A DNA stretch of 54,298 nt, taken from the NCBI RefSeq assembly GCF_016863615.1, contig NZ_BOPF01000055.1, forward strand, positions 1-54,298. The letters are read 5' to 3'. Origin of the DNA: Virgisporangium aliadipatigenens. GTDB lineage: Bacteria; Actinomycetota; Actinomycetes; Mycobacteriales; Micromonosporaceae. Shown here piece after piece: positions 1 to 8,717 of this stretch. The position numbers and the translations under genes were made by a program. The notes under the pieces were generated by a model. The model had not been told where the DNA came from. It ran no database searches and saw nothing but the letters and a program-made list of their open reading frames with translations. Every line of letters starts with the position of its first letter. The stretch's first letter is position 1.

Positions 1-1071
1 GGAGCGCTCGTCGGCCTGCAGCTGGGACCCCTTGCCGGTGAACAGTTCGACGACCCGTCGACACGGGTGCTGGTGTCGATCGTCGTCATCTTCGGGCTCG
101 CCGTCGTGGGGCAGGCGCTGTCCGGGTTCCTCGGATCCCGCGTGCGCAACGTCATCAGCAACCGCCACGCCCAGCGGGCCGACGACGTCGGTGGCGCCTT
201 CGTGTCGATGGTCGCGGTGCTGCTCGTCATCTGGCTCGTGGCGGCGCCGCTGAGCCAGTCGTCGCTGCCGTGGCTGGCCCGTTCGGTCAGCAACTCGGCA
301 ATCATCGGCGCGGTCGACAAGGTCATGCCCGACAGCGCGCGTGCGCTTTCCGAGGCGCTGCGCGACACCGTGGACACCCGTGGCTTCCCGCGGGTCTTCG
401 ACGGGCTGGTCCCCACCCGCGAACGCGAGGTCGCCAGCCCCGATCCCGCCCTGGCCGGTTCGCCGCTGGTGCAGAAGAGCCGCGCCTCCGTGGTGAAGGT
501 GCTCGGCAACGCGCAGTCCTGCCAGCGGCGCATCGAGGGCACCGGCTTCGTCTATGCCGGCGAACGCGTCATGACCAATGCGCATGTCGTCGCCGGCACC
601 AAGTCCGTGCAGGTCGAGACGGCCAACGGGCGTAAGCCGGGGCGCGTGGTCGTGTACGACCCCGACCGGGACCTGGCCGTGATCTACGTGCAGGGGCTCA
701 ATGCGCCGCAGCTGAAGTTCGCGGACAAGGAGGCCAACAGCGGCGCCGACGCGGTCGTCCTCGGGTATCCGCTCGACGGGCCCTACGACGCGCAGGCCGC
801 ACGGGTGCGGGAGGTCCGGGAGATCACCGGTCCGGACATCTACGACTCCGGCCGGGTGACCCGCGAGGTTTACACCATCAAGGCGCTGGTCCGCAGCGGC
901 AACTCCGGCGGGCCGCTCATGTCGACCGACGGCTCGGTGCTCGGGGTGATCTTCGCGGCGGCGGCCGACGATCCGCAGACGGGCTTCGCGGTCACGGCCA
1001 AGGCGGCGGCGGAGGTGGCCGAACTTGGCCGCACCCGGACGGACAGCGCCGGCACCGGCGAGTGCGCCTGA
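1..1071 (+). CDS. marP: MarP-like membrane-anchored serine protease (5' end outside window)
   Basis: The reading frame is open from the first base, so the start lies upstream. What remains has hydrophobic segments typical of a CvpA-type membrane domain (about the first 100 residues), then a trypsin-like protease domain. The catalytic triad is visible: His in TNAHVVAG (codon 583-585), Asp in DRDLAV (670-672) and Ser in SGNSGGPL (904-906). In mycobacteria MarP is a periplasmic protease needed for acid and oxidative stress resistance; that role is carried over here by family only. The gene converges on a mycosin gene, with a hairpin between them. Confidence 0.88.
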   Translation, partial: GALVGLQLGPLAGEQFDDPSTRVLVSIVVIFGLAVVGQALSGFLGSRVRNVISNRHAQRADDVGGAFVSMVAVLLVIWLVAAPLSQSSLPWLARSVSNSAIIGAVDKVMPDSARALSEALRDTVDTRGFPRVFDGLVPTREREVASPDPALAGSPLVQKSRASVVKVLGNAQSCQRRIEGTGFVYAGERVMTNAHVVAGTKSVQVETANGRKPGRVVVYDPDRDLAVIYVQGLNAPQLKFADKEANSGADAVVLGYPLDGPYDAQAARVREVREITGPDIYDSGRVTREVYTIKALVRSGNSGGPLMSTDGSVLGVIFAAAADDPQTGFAVTAKAAAEVAELGRTRTDSAGTGECA

Positions 1072-1081
1072 TCCCTTGCCG

Positions 1082-1115
1082 CCCCGCCTCCGGGCCTCCC
1101 ACTTCGGGGGCGGGG
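1082..1115. terminator. Hairpin between convergent genes
   Basis: Arms 1082-1091 (CCCCGCCTCC) and 1106-1115 (GGGGGCGGGG) pair over 10 bp with one G-T wobble and a 14-nt loop. It lies in the 52-bp gap between the stops of two convergent genes, so it may terminate both. There is no U-tract, as is common in actinobacteria. Confidence 0.5.
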
Positions 1116-1123
1116 AGCGCGGG

Positions 1124-2488
1124 TCAGCGGGAGTGGCGGCCGCGTTGCAGGTACCGGCGCGCATAACCACGCCGGTGCAGCAGCAGGATCGCGACCGCCA
1201 GCACCAGCACGACGGCCAGCGTCGCGGTCGGCACCGACGACGAGCCGGACAGGAGTGTGCCCGCGGCGCCGTGTGCCGGGGCGCTCGACGATCCGGGCTT
1301 CGACGACGAGGGGTTCTTCTGGCCGGGTGCGGGCTGGTCGGCGGGTGTGCCGGCCTGGGCGGGGTTGCCGGCGTCGGGGTCGTTCGCCGGGGGCGCCGGG
1401 GCACCCGCCGAGCCGCCGCGGCTGGTCGCCGGCGACCCGGCCGGGCCGGTGAGCGGGTTGGCGCTGACCAGGGTCACCTCGGCCGTGAGTGCGGCCAGCG
1501 GGTCGATCTGCCCGAAGCCGTACCGGTCGTCGCGTCCGTCGGCACCGAGGTCCACGGCGGTGCTGATGAGCCGGTTGATGACGTTCGCGGCGCTGAGGTT
1601 GGGATAGCGGGAACGCACCAGCGCCGCCGCGGCCGCCACGAGCGGGGACGCGAAGCTGGTGCCCTGCACCTTCCAGTAACCGCCGGGGCGGGCACCGAGC
1701 AGGCTGGCGGCGGGTGCGCTCAACACGGTCTGCGGGCCGGTGAGCGAACCCTGCCAGAGGCGTTCGGGGCCGGGGTTGGTGCCGTTGGTCCAGTCCGCCC
1801 AGCCGGTGCCGCCGGTGACCGAGGGTGGTGCGCGCAGGCCGGTGACGGCCAGCACCCCGGGCTGCCGCGCCGGGTACCACACCTGCGGCGGACCGTTGGT
1901 CTGGGCGACGTTGCCGGTGCACGCCACGACGATGACGTCGCGGCTGGCCGCGTAGGCGACGGCGTTGGCCAGCACCTCGGACTCGGCGAGCCCACCGAGC
2001 GAGAGGTTGACCACGGATGCGCCGTGGTCGACGGCCCAGCGCAGGCCGTGCGCGACGACGGCGGCGTCCTCGTACCTGTTCTGCTCGTCGAGCACCCGCA
2101 CGGGAAGGATCTTCGCGTCGGGCGCGATCCCGACGACGCCCGCATCGTCACGCTCGCCGGCGATGAGCGCGGCGACGGTGGTGCCGTGGCCGACCGGGTC
2201 GGTGCGCGCGTCGCCGCCCTCCTTGACCAGGTCGATACCGGGGAGCACCTGCCCGATGAGGTCGGGGTGGGTGGCGTCGACGCCGGAGTCGAGGACCGCC
2301 ACGATCACGCCCGAACCGGTGGTGTGGCGCCACGCGGCCTCGGCGTTGAGCGCCCCGAGCTGCCACTGATCGTCGCGCACCCAGTCGGCCCGCGCGATCG
2401 TGGGCACGCCGAACGTGCACGAGACGATCACGGCAATCGCCAGGACAGCGCGCAGAGCGGTCCACAGGCGGGTCGGGAGATAGCGCAC
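1124..2488 (-). CDS. mycP: Mycosin, type VII secretion-associated subtilisin-like protease (first copy)
   Basis: This 454-residue S8 protease has an N-terminal signal/anchor (about residues 11-33). The triad is Asp67 in VLDSGVD, His101 in GHGTTVA and Ser278 in GTSFASP, with oxyanion Asn193 in CTGN. A Pro/Ala/Ser-rich linker (about 350-410) leads to a single C-terminal membrane helix and a basic tail, the standard mycosin layout. Mycosins sit in the cell envelope, process ESX substrates and stabilise the secretion complex. It lies downstream of eccC on the same strand (94-bp gap), so the two probably form one leftward unit. The start codon is GTG; no strong ribosome binding site was seen. Confidence 0.93.
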   Translation of the reverse strand: MRYLPTRLWTALRAVLAIAVIVSCTFGVPTIARADWVRDDQWQLGALNAEAAWRHTTGSGVIVAVLDSGVDATHPDLIGQVLPGIDLVKEGGDARTDPVGHGTTVAALIAGERDDAGVVGIAPDAKILPVRVLDEQNRYEDAAVVAHGLRWAVDHGASVVNLSLGGLAESEVLANAVAYAASRDVIVVACTGNVAQTNGPPQVWYPARQPGVLAVTGLRAPPSVTGGTGWADWTNGTNPGPERLWQGSLTGPQTVLSAPAASLLGARPGGYWKVQGTSFASPLVAAAAALVRSRYPNLSAANVINRLISTAVDLGADGRDDRYGFGQIDPLAALTAEVTLVSANPLTGPAGSPATSRGGSAGAPAPPANDPDAGNPAQAGTPADQPAPGQKNPSSSKPGSSSAPAHGAAGTLLSGSSSVPTATLAVVLVLAVAILLLHRRGYARRYLQRGRHSR

Positions 2489-2582
2489 GGTGCGTCCATT
2501 CTGGCCGTTGGGCGCAAGACGGGCGAGAGGGTTCCTGGGTATTTCTGGCGTTTTCTTTCGGCCCGGACGGGCAGGATCTGGG

Positions 2583-5500
2583 CTACTCCCGGAATGCGAG
2601 CTGGATCAGGCGAACGCCCTCACGACGCGTGATCAATCGACCGCGCCCCGGCGGCAGTGGCTCCGGGCGGACGTTACCGATCAAGCTACCTTCATCGCGA
2701 CTGCCCGAGAGCACCAACCCCGGCCCCGACAGCTCCCGCATGCGCTGGATCACCGGGTCGTAGAGCGCCCGGCCGGCGCCCCCGGTACGCCGGGTCAGCA
2801 CCAGGTGGAACCCGATGTCCCGGCCCTGCGGCAGGTAGTCCATCAGCGAGTGCAGCGGATTGACCCCGCCCGAGGAGACCAGGTCGTAGTCGTCGACGAG
2901 GAGGAACACCTCCGGCGCGTCCCACCACGACCGCGTGCGCAGCTGCTCGGCGGTCACGTCCGGGCCGGGCAGCCGCAGCTGCAGGCGCCCCGCGACGGCG
3001 TCCATCAGGTCCTTGGCCTGCTGCGCGGCGCTCCCGTAGCCGATGAGATGTTCGCCGGCGATGCCGCCGAGCAGGCCGCGCCGGTAGTCGATCAGCAGGA
3101 TGCGCGCCTGGTCGGGGGTGAAGCGGGCCATGATCGTGGCGGCCAGCGCCCGCAGGAACGACGTCTTCCCGCTCTCCGCGTCGCCGAACAGCAGCAGGTG
3201 CGGCTCGGTCGCGAAGTCCAGCAGCACCGGCCCGAGGTCGGACTCGTCGATGCCGATCGGCAGCGCCCACGGGCGTTCGTGGAGGGCGGCTGTCGCGATG
3301 TCGGCGTACGGCACCACCTCGGGCAGCAGCCGCACGCGTGGGGCCCGCGGACCCGGCCACGCGTCGGCGATCGCCTTGATCAGGTCGGCCGGCTCGCCGG
3401 TGCCCAGGCGGGGCACGCCGCCGAGGAAGTGGTGCTTGTCGACGGTGAGCCCGTGCCCCGGGCCGGCGGGCACCTGACGCGCCAGGCGCCGGTCGACCTC
3501 GGAGTCGCTGGGGTCGCCGAGGCGCAGCTCCAGCCGGGTGCCGAACTGGTCGCGGATGCTCGGCCGGAAATCGTTCCAGCGCATGGCGGCCGCCACGACG
3601 TGAATCCCGTACGCGAGCCCACGGGTGGCGAGGTCGGTGATGGTCAGCTCGAGCTCGTCGTAGTCGGTGCGCAGGGTGCTCCACCCGTCGATCACCAGGA
3701 ACACGTCCCCGTAGGGATCGTCGCCCGGTGCGGTGGCGCGGCGGCGCCGGTACTCGGCCATCGATTCGATGCGCTGCTCGGCGAACCGGCGTTCGCGCGC
3801 GGCGAGCAGCGAAACGATCTCGGCCACGGTGCGGCGCACCGACGTGGTCTCCTGCCGGCCGGCCACCCCGCCGACGTGCGGCAGGTCGGCGAGCCCACCG
3901 AGCGCACCGCCGCCGAAGTCGAGGCAGTACACCTGGATCTCGCCGGGCGTGTGCGTGAGGGCGAGCGCGGTGACGAGGGTCCGCAGCAGCGTGGACTTGC
4001 CGCTGCGCGCCGAACCGACCACCGCGACGTGCCCGGCCGCGCCCTCGAGGGCGAGCCACATCGGGTCGTGTCGCTGCTCGAGCGGCTTGTCGATCATGCC
4101 CACCGGCACCCGGAGCGCGCCGTGCAGGCCGGAGTCGGCGACGGTCAGCCCGCGGGCCGCGTCGACGGCCGGCACACCGAGCAGCGCGTCGAACGCGGGC
4201 GCGTCGACCAGCGGCGGCAGCCACACCTGATGCGCCGGAACGCCCTGCCCGGCCAGCCGCCCGACCATGACGTCCAGCAGGGTCGGGCCCTGCTCCCGCT
4301 GCTCCCGCACCGGAGCGGGTGCGGGCGGGAGGGAGACGTCGTGCGTCGAGTAGTCGAGCACCGGCGACCGGCGCAGCGCGTCGGGGGCGGCGTGCGGCGG
4401 CCGGTAGGCGCCGGAGGCGTACGCCGCGCGGAAGCGCACCAGCGGCTCGGTGCCGAACTTCAGGTAGCCGTGCCCGGGCGAACGCGGCAGCTCGTAGGCG
4501 TCCGGCACACCCAGCACGGCGCGCGACTCCAACGCCGAGAACGTGCGCAGTCCGACCCGGTACGACAGGTGCGTGTCGAGCCCGCGCAGCCGCCCCTCCT
4601 CCAGCCGCTGCGAGGCGAGCAGCAGGTGCACGCCGAGCGAACGTCCCACCCGTCCGATCTGCACGAACAGGTCGATGAGGTCGGGCTTGGCGCTGAGCAG
4701 TTCGCTGAACTCGTCGCAGATGATCAGCAGCGTCGGCAGCGGCGCGAGCGGCGTGCCGGCCGCGCGTGCGGCGTCGTAGTCGCGGATCGACGCGTAGTTG
4801 CCCGCCGCGCGCAGCAGCTCCTGGCGGCGCACCAGCTCGCCGTTGATCGCCTCGGTCATGCGGTCGACCAGGTACAGCTCCTCGGCGAGGTTGGTGATCA
4901 TGGCGGCCACGTGCGGCAGCCGCCCCAGCGGGGCGAACGTCGCACCGCCCTTGAAGTCGACGAGCACGAAGTTGAGCGCCCCGGACGCGTGCGTGGTCGC
5001 CAGGGCCAGCACCAGCGTGCGCAGCAGCTCGGACTTGCCCGAACCGGTGGCCCCGATGACCAGCCCGTGCGGCCCCATGCCGTCCTGCGCGGACTCCTTG
5101 AGGTCCAGCTCGACCGGCTGCCCGTCGGTGCCGACGCCGATCGGGACCCGCAGCCGCTGGCGCTGGGGCCGGGGCGCGGCGGCCCGCACCACGTCGAAGC
5201 CCGCGGGGTCGCGGATGTCGAGCAGCGCGGCGAGGCCGGCGTCGCGGCGCAGCGGCTCGTCGGCGCCGGACGCGGTACCCACCGGGCGTTTGGGCGCCAG
5301 CGCGCGGGCCAGCGCCTCGGCCTCCACGCGGCTGAACGCGTCCGGCCGGCCGGCCTCGCCCGACTCGTCGAGCGTGGCGGTGCGCAGGATCCCCGCGCCG
5401 GCCGAGAGCACCAGCATCGTGCGGTCGAGCAGCCGTGGCGGCGAACGGTCGAGGTCGATCAGGGTCACCCCGTCGAACGCCCGCTCGCCGGAGAGCTGCT

Positions 5501-6479
5501 CCGCCCCGGCCGGATCGCCCCCGTCGAGCACCACGACGACGTGCGGGGTGGCCGCGCTCGCCGTTCCCACATAACGGGGTCGGCCGGAGATGAGCGGCGA
5601 CAGGCGCTCCTCCAGCACCGCGGCGCTGGTGGCGACCAGGCGCACGGGCCCGGCGCCGTCGACGGCGCTCGGGTGCATGGCGTGCGGCAGCCACTTGGTC
5701 CACTCCCACTCGGCGCGGCGGTCCGGCGCCGCGCACACGGCGATGACCAGGTCGTCCGGCGAGTGGAAGACGGCGAGCTGGCCGAGCATCGCCCGGGTGA
5801 GGTCGCGCGCCGCGTCGCCGCCGCGCACGAAGACCCGCGCGAACGAGCGCACCGACACCGCCACCGGCAGGTCCGGCACCACGGAGTAGGTGTCGAGGAA
5901 CCGGCGCAGCGCCAGCGCGGTGACCGGCTCCAGATCCTCCAGCTCGGAGGAGACGGGCGGGACGAGCGGCGTCGCCAGGGTCTGCGGCCCGACGCCGACC
6001 CGCACCACCCCGAAGTCCCCGTCGGAAACCCGACGCTCCCAGATGCGGTGACTCTCCGCGGCGCACCACAGCTGTCCCGGCTCGGGGTGCCGGTAGTGCA
6101 GCGCCTCCCGCTGCCGGCGCGCGGTCTCCCGCACCCGACGCCGCAGAACGGCGAGTTGGCGCAGGTAGTCGCGCCGGGCGGCGATCATCTCGGCCTTCTT
6201 GGGCTGGCCGCCGCCGGAGCCCCACGTGGTGGCGAGCATCCCCAGCGTCGACAGGCCGAAGATCGCGCCCACGATCAGCGAGTAGCGGTCGCCGCTGCGG
6301 CCGGCGAAGAGCAGCGCGGTCGCGACGGTGCCGAGCAGCATCGGCAGGAACTGCACCAGCTGCCCCCACCGGGACCCGACCGGCTCCGGCACGGGTGGCG
6401 GCGCGGGCACCGGGACCTGGCCCTCGGGCAGCTCAGGGGCTGGTCGGCGGTCACCCCGACGCACGACGACAGTGCCCAC
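2583..6479 (-). CDS. eccC: EccC, fused FtsK/SpoIIIE-type ATPase of type VII secretion
   Basis: The 1298-residue protein has two N-terminal membrane helices followed by three FtsK/SpoIIIE ATPase domains. All three Walker A loops look intact: GATGSGKS (about residue 478), GSARSGKS (about 825) and GDAESGKT (about 1103). It is the motor of the ESX secretion machine and corresponds to fused EccCa plus EccCb. I chose the GTG at 6479: a GGGAGGGAGG Shine-Dalgarno ends six bases before it, and the resulting N-terminus (MGTVVVRRGDRRPAPELP) resembles known EccC starts. The frame continues upstream with an ATG at 6497, but that codon lies upstream of the Shine-Dalgarno. eccB, eccE and obvious esxA/esxB genes are absent from this neighbourhood. 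Confidence 0.96.
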   Translation of the reverse strand: MGTVVVRRGDRRPAPELPEGQVPVPAPPPVPEPVGSRWGQLVQFLPMLLGTVATALLFAGRSGDRYSLIVGAIFGLSTLGMLATTWGSGGGQPKKAEMIAARRDYLRQLAVLRRRVRETARRQREALHYRHPEPGQLWCAAESHRIWERRVSDGDFGVVRVGVGPQTLATPLVPPVSSELEDLEPVTALALRRFLDTYSVVPDLPVAVSVRSFARVFVRGGDAARDLTRAMLGQLAVFHSPDDLVIAVCAAPDRRAEWEWTKWLPHAMHPSAVDGAGPVRLVATSAAVLEERLSPLISGRPRYVGTASAATPHVVVVLDGGDPAGAEQLSGERAFDGVTLIDLDRSPPRLLDRTMLVLSAGAGILRTATLDESGEAGRPDAFSRVEAEALARALAPKRPVGTASGADEPLRRDAGLAALLDIRDPAGFDVVRAAAPRPQRQRLRVPIGVGTDGQPVELDLKESAQDGMGPHGLVIGATGSGKSELLRTLVLALATTHASGALNFVLVDFKGGATFAPLGRLPHVAAMITNLAEELYLVDRMTEAINGELVRRQELLRAAGNYASIRDYDAARAAGTPLAPLPTLLIICDEFSELLSAKPDLIDLFVQIGRVGRSLGVHLLLASQRLEEGRLRGLDTHLSYRVGLRTFSALESRAVLGVPDAYELPRSPGHGYLKFGTEPLVRFRAAYASGAYRPPHAAPDALRRSPVLDYSTHDVSLPPAPAPVREQREQGPTLLDVMVGRLAGQGVPAHQVWLPPLVDAPAFDALLGVPAVDAARGLTVADSGLHGALRVPVGMIDKPLEQRHDPMWLALEGAAGHVAVVGSARSGKSTLLRTLVTALALTHTPGEIQVYCLDFGGGALGGLADLPHVGGVAGRQETTSVRRTVAEIVSLLAARERRFAEQRIESMAEYRRRRATAPGDDPYGDVFLVIDGWSTLRTDYDELELTITDLATRGLAYGIHVVAAAMRWNDFRPSIRDQFGTRLELRLGDPSDSEVDRRLARQVPAGPGHGLTVDKHHFLGGVPRLGTGEPADLIKAIADAWPGPRAPRVRLLPEVVPYADIATAALHERPWALPIGIDESDLGPVLLDFATEPHLLLFGDAESGKTSFLRALAATIMARFTPDQARILLIDYRRGLLGGIAGEHLIGYGSAAQQAKDLMDAVAGRLQLRLPGPDVTAEQLRTRSWWDAPEVFLLVDDYDLVSSGGVNPLHSLMDYLPQGRDIGFHLVLTRRTGGAGRALYDPVIQRMRELSGPGLVLSGSRDEGSLIGNVRPEPLPPGRGRLITRREGVRLIQLAFRE

Positions 6480-6484
6480 CGCAG

Positions 6485-6494
6485 CCTCCCTCCC
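6485..6494 (-). promoter_or_regulatory. Strong Shine-Dalgarno that fixes the eccC start
   Basis: On the minus strand GGGAGGGAGG precedes GTG 6479 by six bases. It lies inside the longer open frame that begins at ATG 6497 and therefore argues against that longer start. Confidence 0.7.
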
Positions 6495-6612
6495 CATCGA
6501 CGCGAGCCGGACCGGCGTCGACGCGGCGGCCGGCCGGGCTCCGCACGGCGCGACCGGCGACATCGACGCCGGCCTAAGGAGACTAGACGGCCGGTGTGAC
6601 ACTTCGGCACCC

Positions 6613-6686
6613 GATGATCACGCTGAGCGTCCATGATCGCGCCAGGCAAGCCGCATGATCACGGCGGGCGGTACACATGATCACGC
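6613..6686. repeat. Four direct repeats ATGATC(A/G)CG in the eccC/eccD divergent region
   Basis: Copies begin at 6614, 6633, 6655 and 6677, with spacings of 19, 22 and 22 bases, about two helical turns. Three copies read ATGATCACG and one ATGATCGCG; three are preceded by C. The TGATCA core is palindromic. The array lies between the divergent eccC and eccD genes, with the last copy about 22 bases before the eccD start. An operator array for a regulator is the natural reading, but no regulator is identified. Confidence 0.6.
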
Positions 6687-6707
6687 TCCGCGTGGTACTC
6701 CTGGTCG

Positions 6708-8066
6708 ATGCCCGCCGCATCGACCGGCCTCACTCGCGTCACCGTCGCCTCGCCGCAGCGCCGCGTCGACGTCGTGCTGCCGGACGCCGTCCCGCTGGCC
6801 GAGTTGCTGCCGGAGCTGCTGCGCCGTGCCGGCGACGGGCTCGCCGACGTCGGTCAGGCGCACGGCGGCTGGCTGCTGCACCGGGCCGATGGCACGCCGC
6901 TGGCCCCGACCGGTTCGCTCGCCGACGCGGCGGTCGACGACGGGACCGTGCTGCACCTCGTGCCGGCCCGCCAGCGGTGGCCGGAGCTGGAGTACGACGA
7001 CGTCGTCGAGGAGATCGCCGCCGGGGCGCGCCGGCTCGGGCCCGTCTGGTCGCCCGACGCCACCCGCGCGGCGGCGCTCGCGATCGCGGGCGTTCTGGCC
7101 GTGGCCGCGCTGGTGGCGCCGCTGCGCGAGCCCGCCGCGGGTGACCCGACGGTGCTGCTCGGGGTGGCGGTGGCGATCCTGGGGGCGGCCGTCGTCGCCG
7201 CGCGCGCCTACGGGGAGGCCGTCGTCGGGACGGTGCTCGGTGCCTACGGGCTGCCGTTCGCGTTCGTCGGCGGGGTCGCGCTCGTGGGCGCCGGAAGCGG
7301 GGCGGCGCGGCTGCTCGGCGGTGCCGCCGGGCTGCTGCTGTGGTCCTGTGCCTCGGCCGTGCTGGTGGCCCGCGGGCTGCGGATCTTCGTGGCGGGTGCG
7401 ACCGTCGGCGGCCTGTTCGGCGGCGCGGCGCTGCTCGCCCTGGCCGGCCTCGACGCCCGGGCCGCCGCCGTGCTCACCGTGCTCGCGGTCCTCGGCGTCA
7501 CGATCGCCCCACCGGCAGCGGTCCGCCTCGGTCGCCTCCCGCTGCCGGTCGTCACCCTCCCCGACGACACGCTCGATTCGGTCGAACGCCATACGCGCAC
7601 CGAAGCCGACCGTGCGCACCTGCGCGCGGCGGTCGCCCGTGGCGACGAGGTGCTGACGGGTCTGCTCACCGGCTGCGTGGTCGCCGCGGCCGGGGCGGCG
7701 TGGGCGCTGGTGCCCACCGGCACCGCGGGCCGAATCCTGACCACCGTCGCCGCGCTGGCGCTGCTGATGCGGGCGCGCCTGTTCGTGACGGTGCGCCAGC
7801 GCGTGCCGTTGCTCGCGGGCGGGGTGGCGCTGCTGCTGGCCGTGCCGGTGCTGGGCGGTTGGACGCCGGGGCGGGCGACGGCGCCGCTGCTGGCGTTCGG
7901 GGTGGTGCTCGTGGCGCTGGCCGGTGCGCGGTACCGCCGACGCACACCCTCGCCGTACCTGGGCCGGGTGGCGGACGTGGTGGACACGGTCTGCCTGGTG
8001 TCGGTGATCCCGCTCGCCGGCGCGGTGCTGGAGCTGTACACGTTCATGCGGGGCCTGTCCGGGTGA
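6708..8066 (+). CDS. eccD: EccD, integral membrane channel subunit of type VII secretion
   Basis: The 452-residue protein has an N-terminal ubiquitin-like (YukD) domain (about residues 8-88) followed by about 11 hydrophobic helices, the layout of EccD. EccD forms the membrane pore of ESX systems together with EccB, EccC and EccE. It is transcribed divergently from eccC across a roughly 230-bp region with repeated ATGATCACG sites. The start used is the ATG at 6708. It has no clear Shine-Dalgarno, but TACTCC ends six bases before it, so the transcript may be leaderless. Confidence 0.92.
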   Translation: MPAASTGLTRVTVASPQRRVDVVLPDAVPLAELLPELLRRAGDGLADVGQAHGGWLLHRADGTPLAPTGSLADAAVDDGTVLHLVPARQRWPELEYDDVVEEIAAGARRLGPVWSPDATRAAALAIAGVLAVAALVAPLREPAAGDPTVLLGVAVAILGAAVVAARAYGEAVVGTVLGAYGLPFAFVGGVALVGAGSGAARLLGGAAGLLLWSCASAVLVARGLRIFVAGATVGGLFGGAALLALAGLDARAAAVLTVLAVLGVTIAPPAAVRLGRLPLPVVTLPDDTLDSVERHTRTEADRAHLRAAVARGDEVLTGLLTGCVVAAAGAAWALVPTGTAGRILTTVAALALLMRARLFVTVRQRVPLLAGGVALLLAVPVLGGWTPGRATAPLLAFGVVLVALAGARYRRRTPSPYLGRVADVVDTVCLVSVIPLAGAVLELYTFMRGLSG

Positions 8067-8104
8067 CACCGCCCTGGGGCCACCCGGACGTTCCCACAGA
8101 GGAT

Positions 8105-8635
8105 CTAGGGGTGGAGGTGGACGCCCGGCTCGTGGTAGGTGCCGTCGGCGATCCCCTTGCGGTACCGGTCGCGGGAGGCGTTGATCTCGCCCTCGGCCTC
8201 CGTGCGGCCGACCCAGGTGGCGCCCTCGACGCTCTTGCCGGGCTCGAGCTCCTTGTACACCTCGAAGAAGTGCTGGATCTCCAGCCGGTCGAACTCGAAG
8301 AGGTGGTGGATGTCCCGCAGGTGCTCACGTCGGGGGTCGTCGGCGGGCACGCACAGCACCTTGTCGTCGCCACCCTTCTCGTCGGTCATCCGGAACATGC
8401 CGATCGCGCGGCACTTGATGAGGCAGCCCGGGAAGGTCGGCTCCTGCACGAGCACGAGCGCGTCCAACGGGTCGCCGTCCTCACCGAGCGTGCCCTCGAT
8501 GTAGCCGTAGTCGGCGGGGTACTGGGTCGCCGTGAACAACGTACGGTCGAGCCGGATCCGGCCGGTGGCGTGATCCACCTCGTACTTGTTCCGGTGGCCC
8601 TTGGGGATCTCCACCGTGACGTCGAAGTACTCCAT
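8105..8635 (-). CDS. ppa: Inorganic pyrophosphatase
   Basis: This soluble family I pyrophosphatase (176 residues) hydrolyses PPi to two phosphates in the cytoplasm. It starts [13 protein letters not shown] and carries the metal-binding GDPLDALV segment and the DDKVLCVP stretch typical of the family. I use ATG 8635, preceded by GGAG nine bases upstream; an in-frame GTG at 8650 would add five residues. The gene diverges from the carboxypeptidase gene, matching the ppa-dacB arrangement of mycobacteria, and converges on eccD. Confidence 0.95.
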   Translation of the reverse strand: MEYFDVTVEIPKGHRNKYEVDHATGRIRLDRTLFTATQYPADYGYIEGTLGEDGDPLDALVLVQEPTFPGCLIKCRAIGMFRMTDEKGGDDKVLCVPADDPRREHLRDIHHLFEFDRLEIQHFFEVYKELEPGKSVEGATWVGRTEAEGEINASRDRYRKGIADGTYHEPGVHLHP

Positions 8636-8717
8636 ATCAAACTGCTCCACTCATGTCAGAACCTCATCGTTACTGACGGCTAGTCTCCCTTACGGCGTGG
8701 GGACGAGGGGGAGGCAC

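Noticed and set aside
2490-6599. 1369-codon open frame on the plus strand opposite eccC
   Set aside because: Its predicted product is Arg/Gln/His-rich with no domain, while the minus strand encodes a full EccC with three Walker motifs. High G+C leaves few stop codons in the antisense frame.
6613-6686. CRISPR-like array
   Set aside because: The repeats are only 9-10 bases with 10-13-base gaps, far too short for a CRISPR, and no cas genes are nearby.
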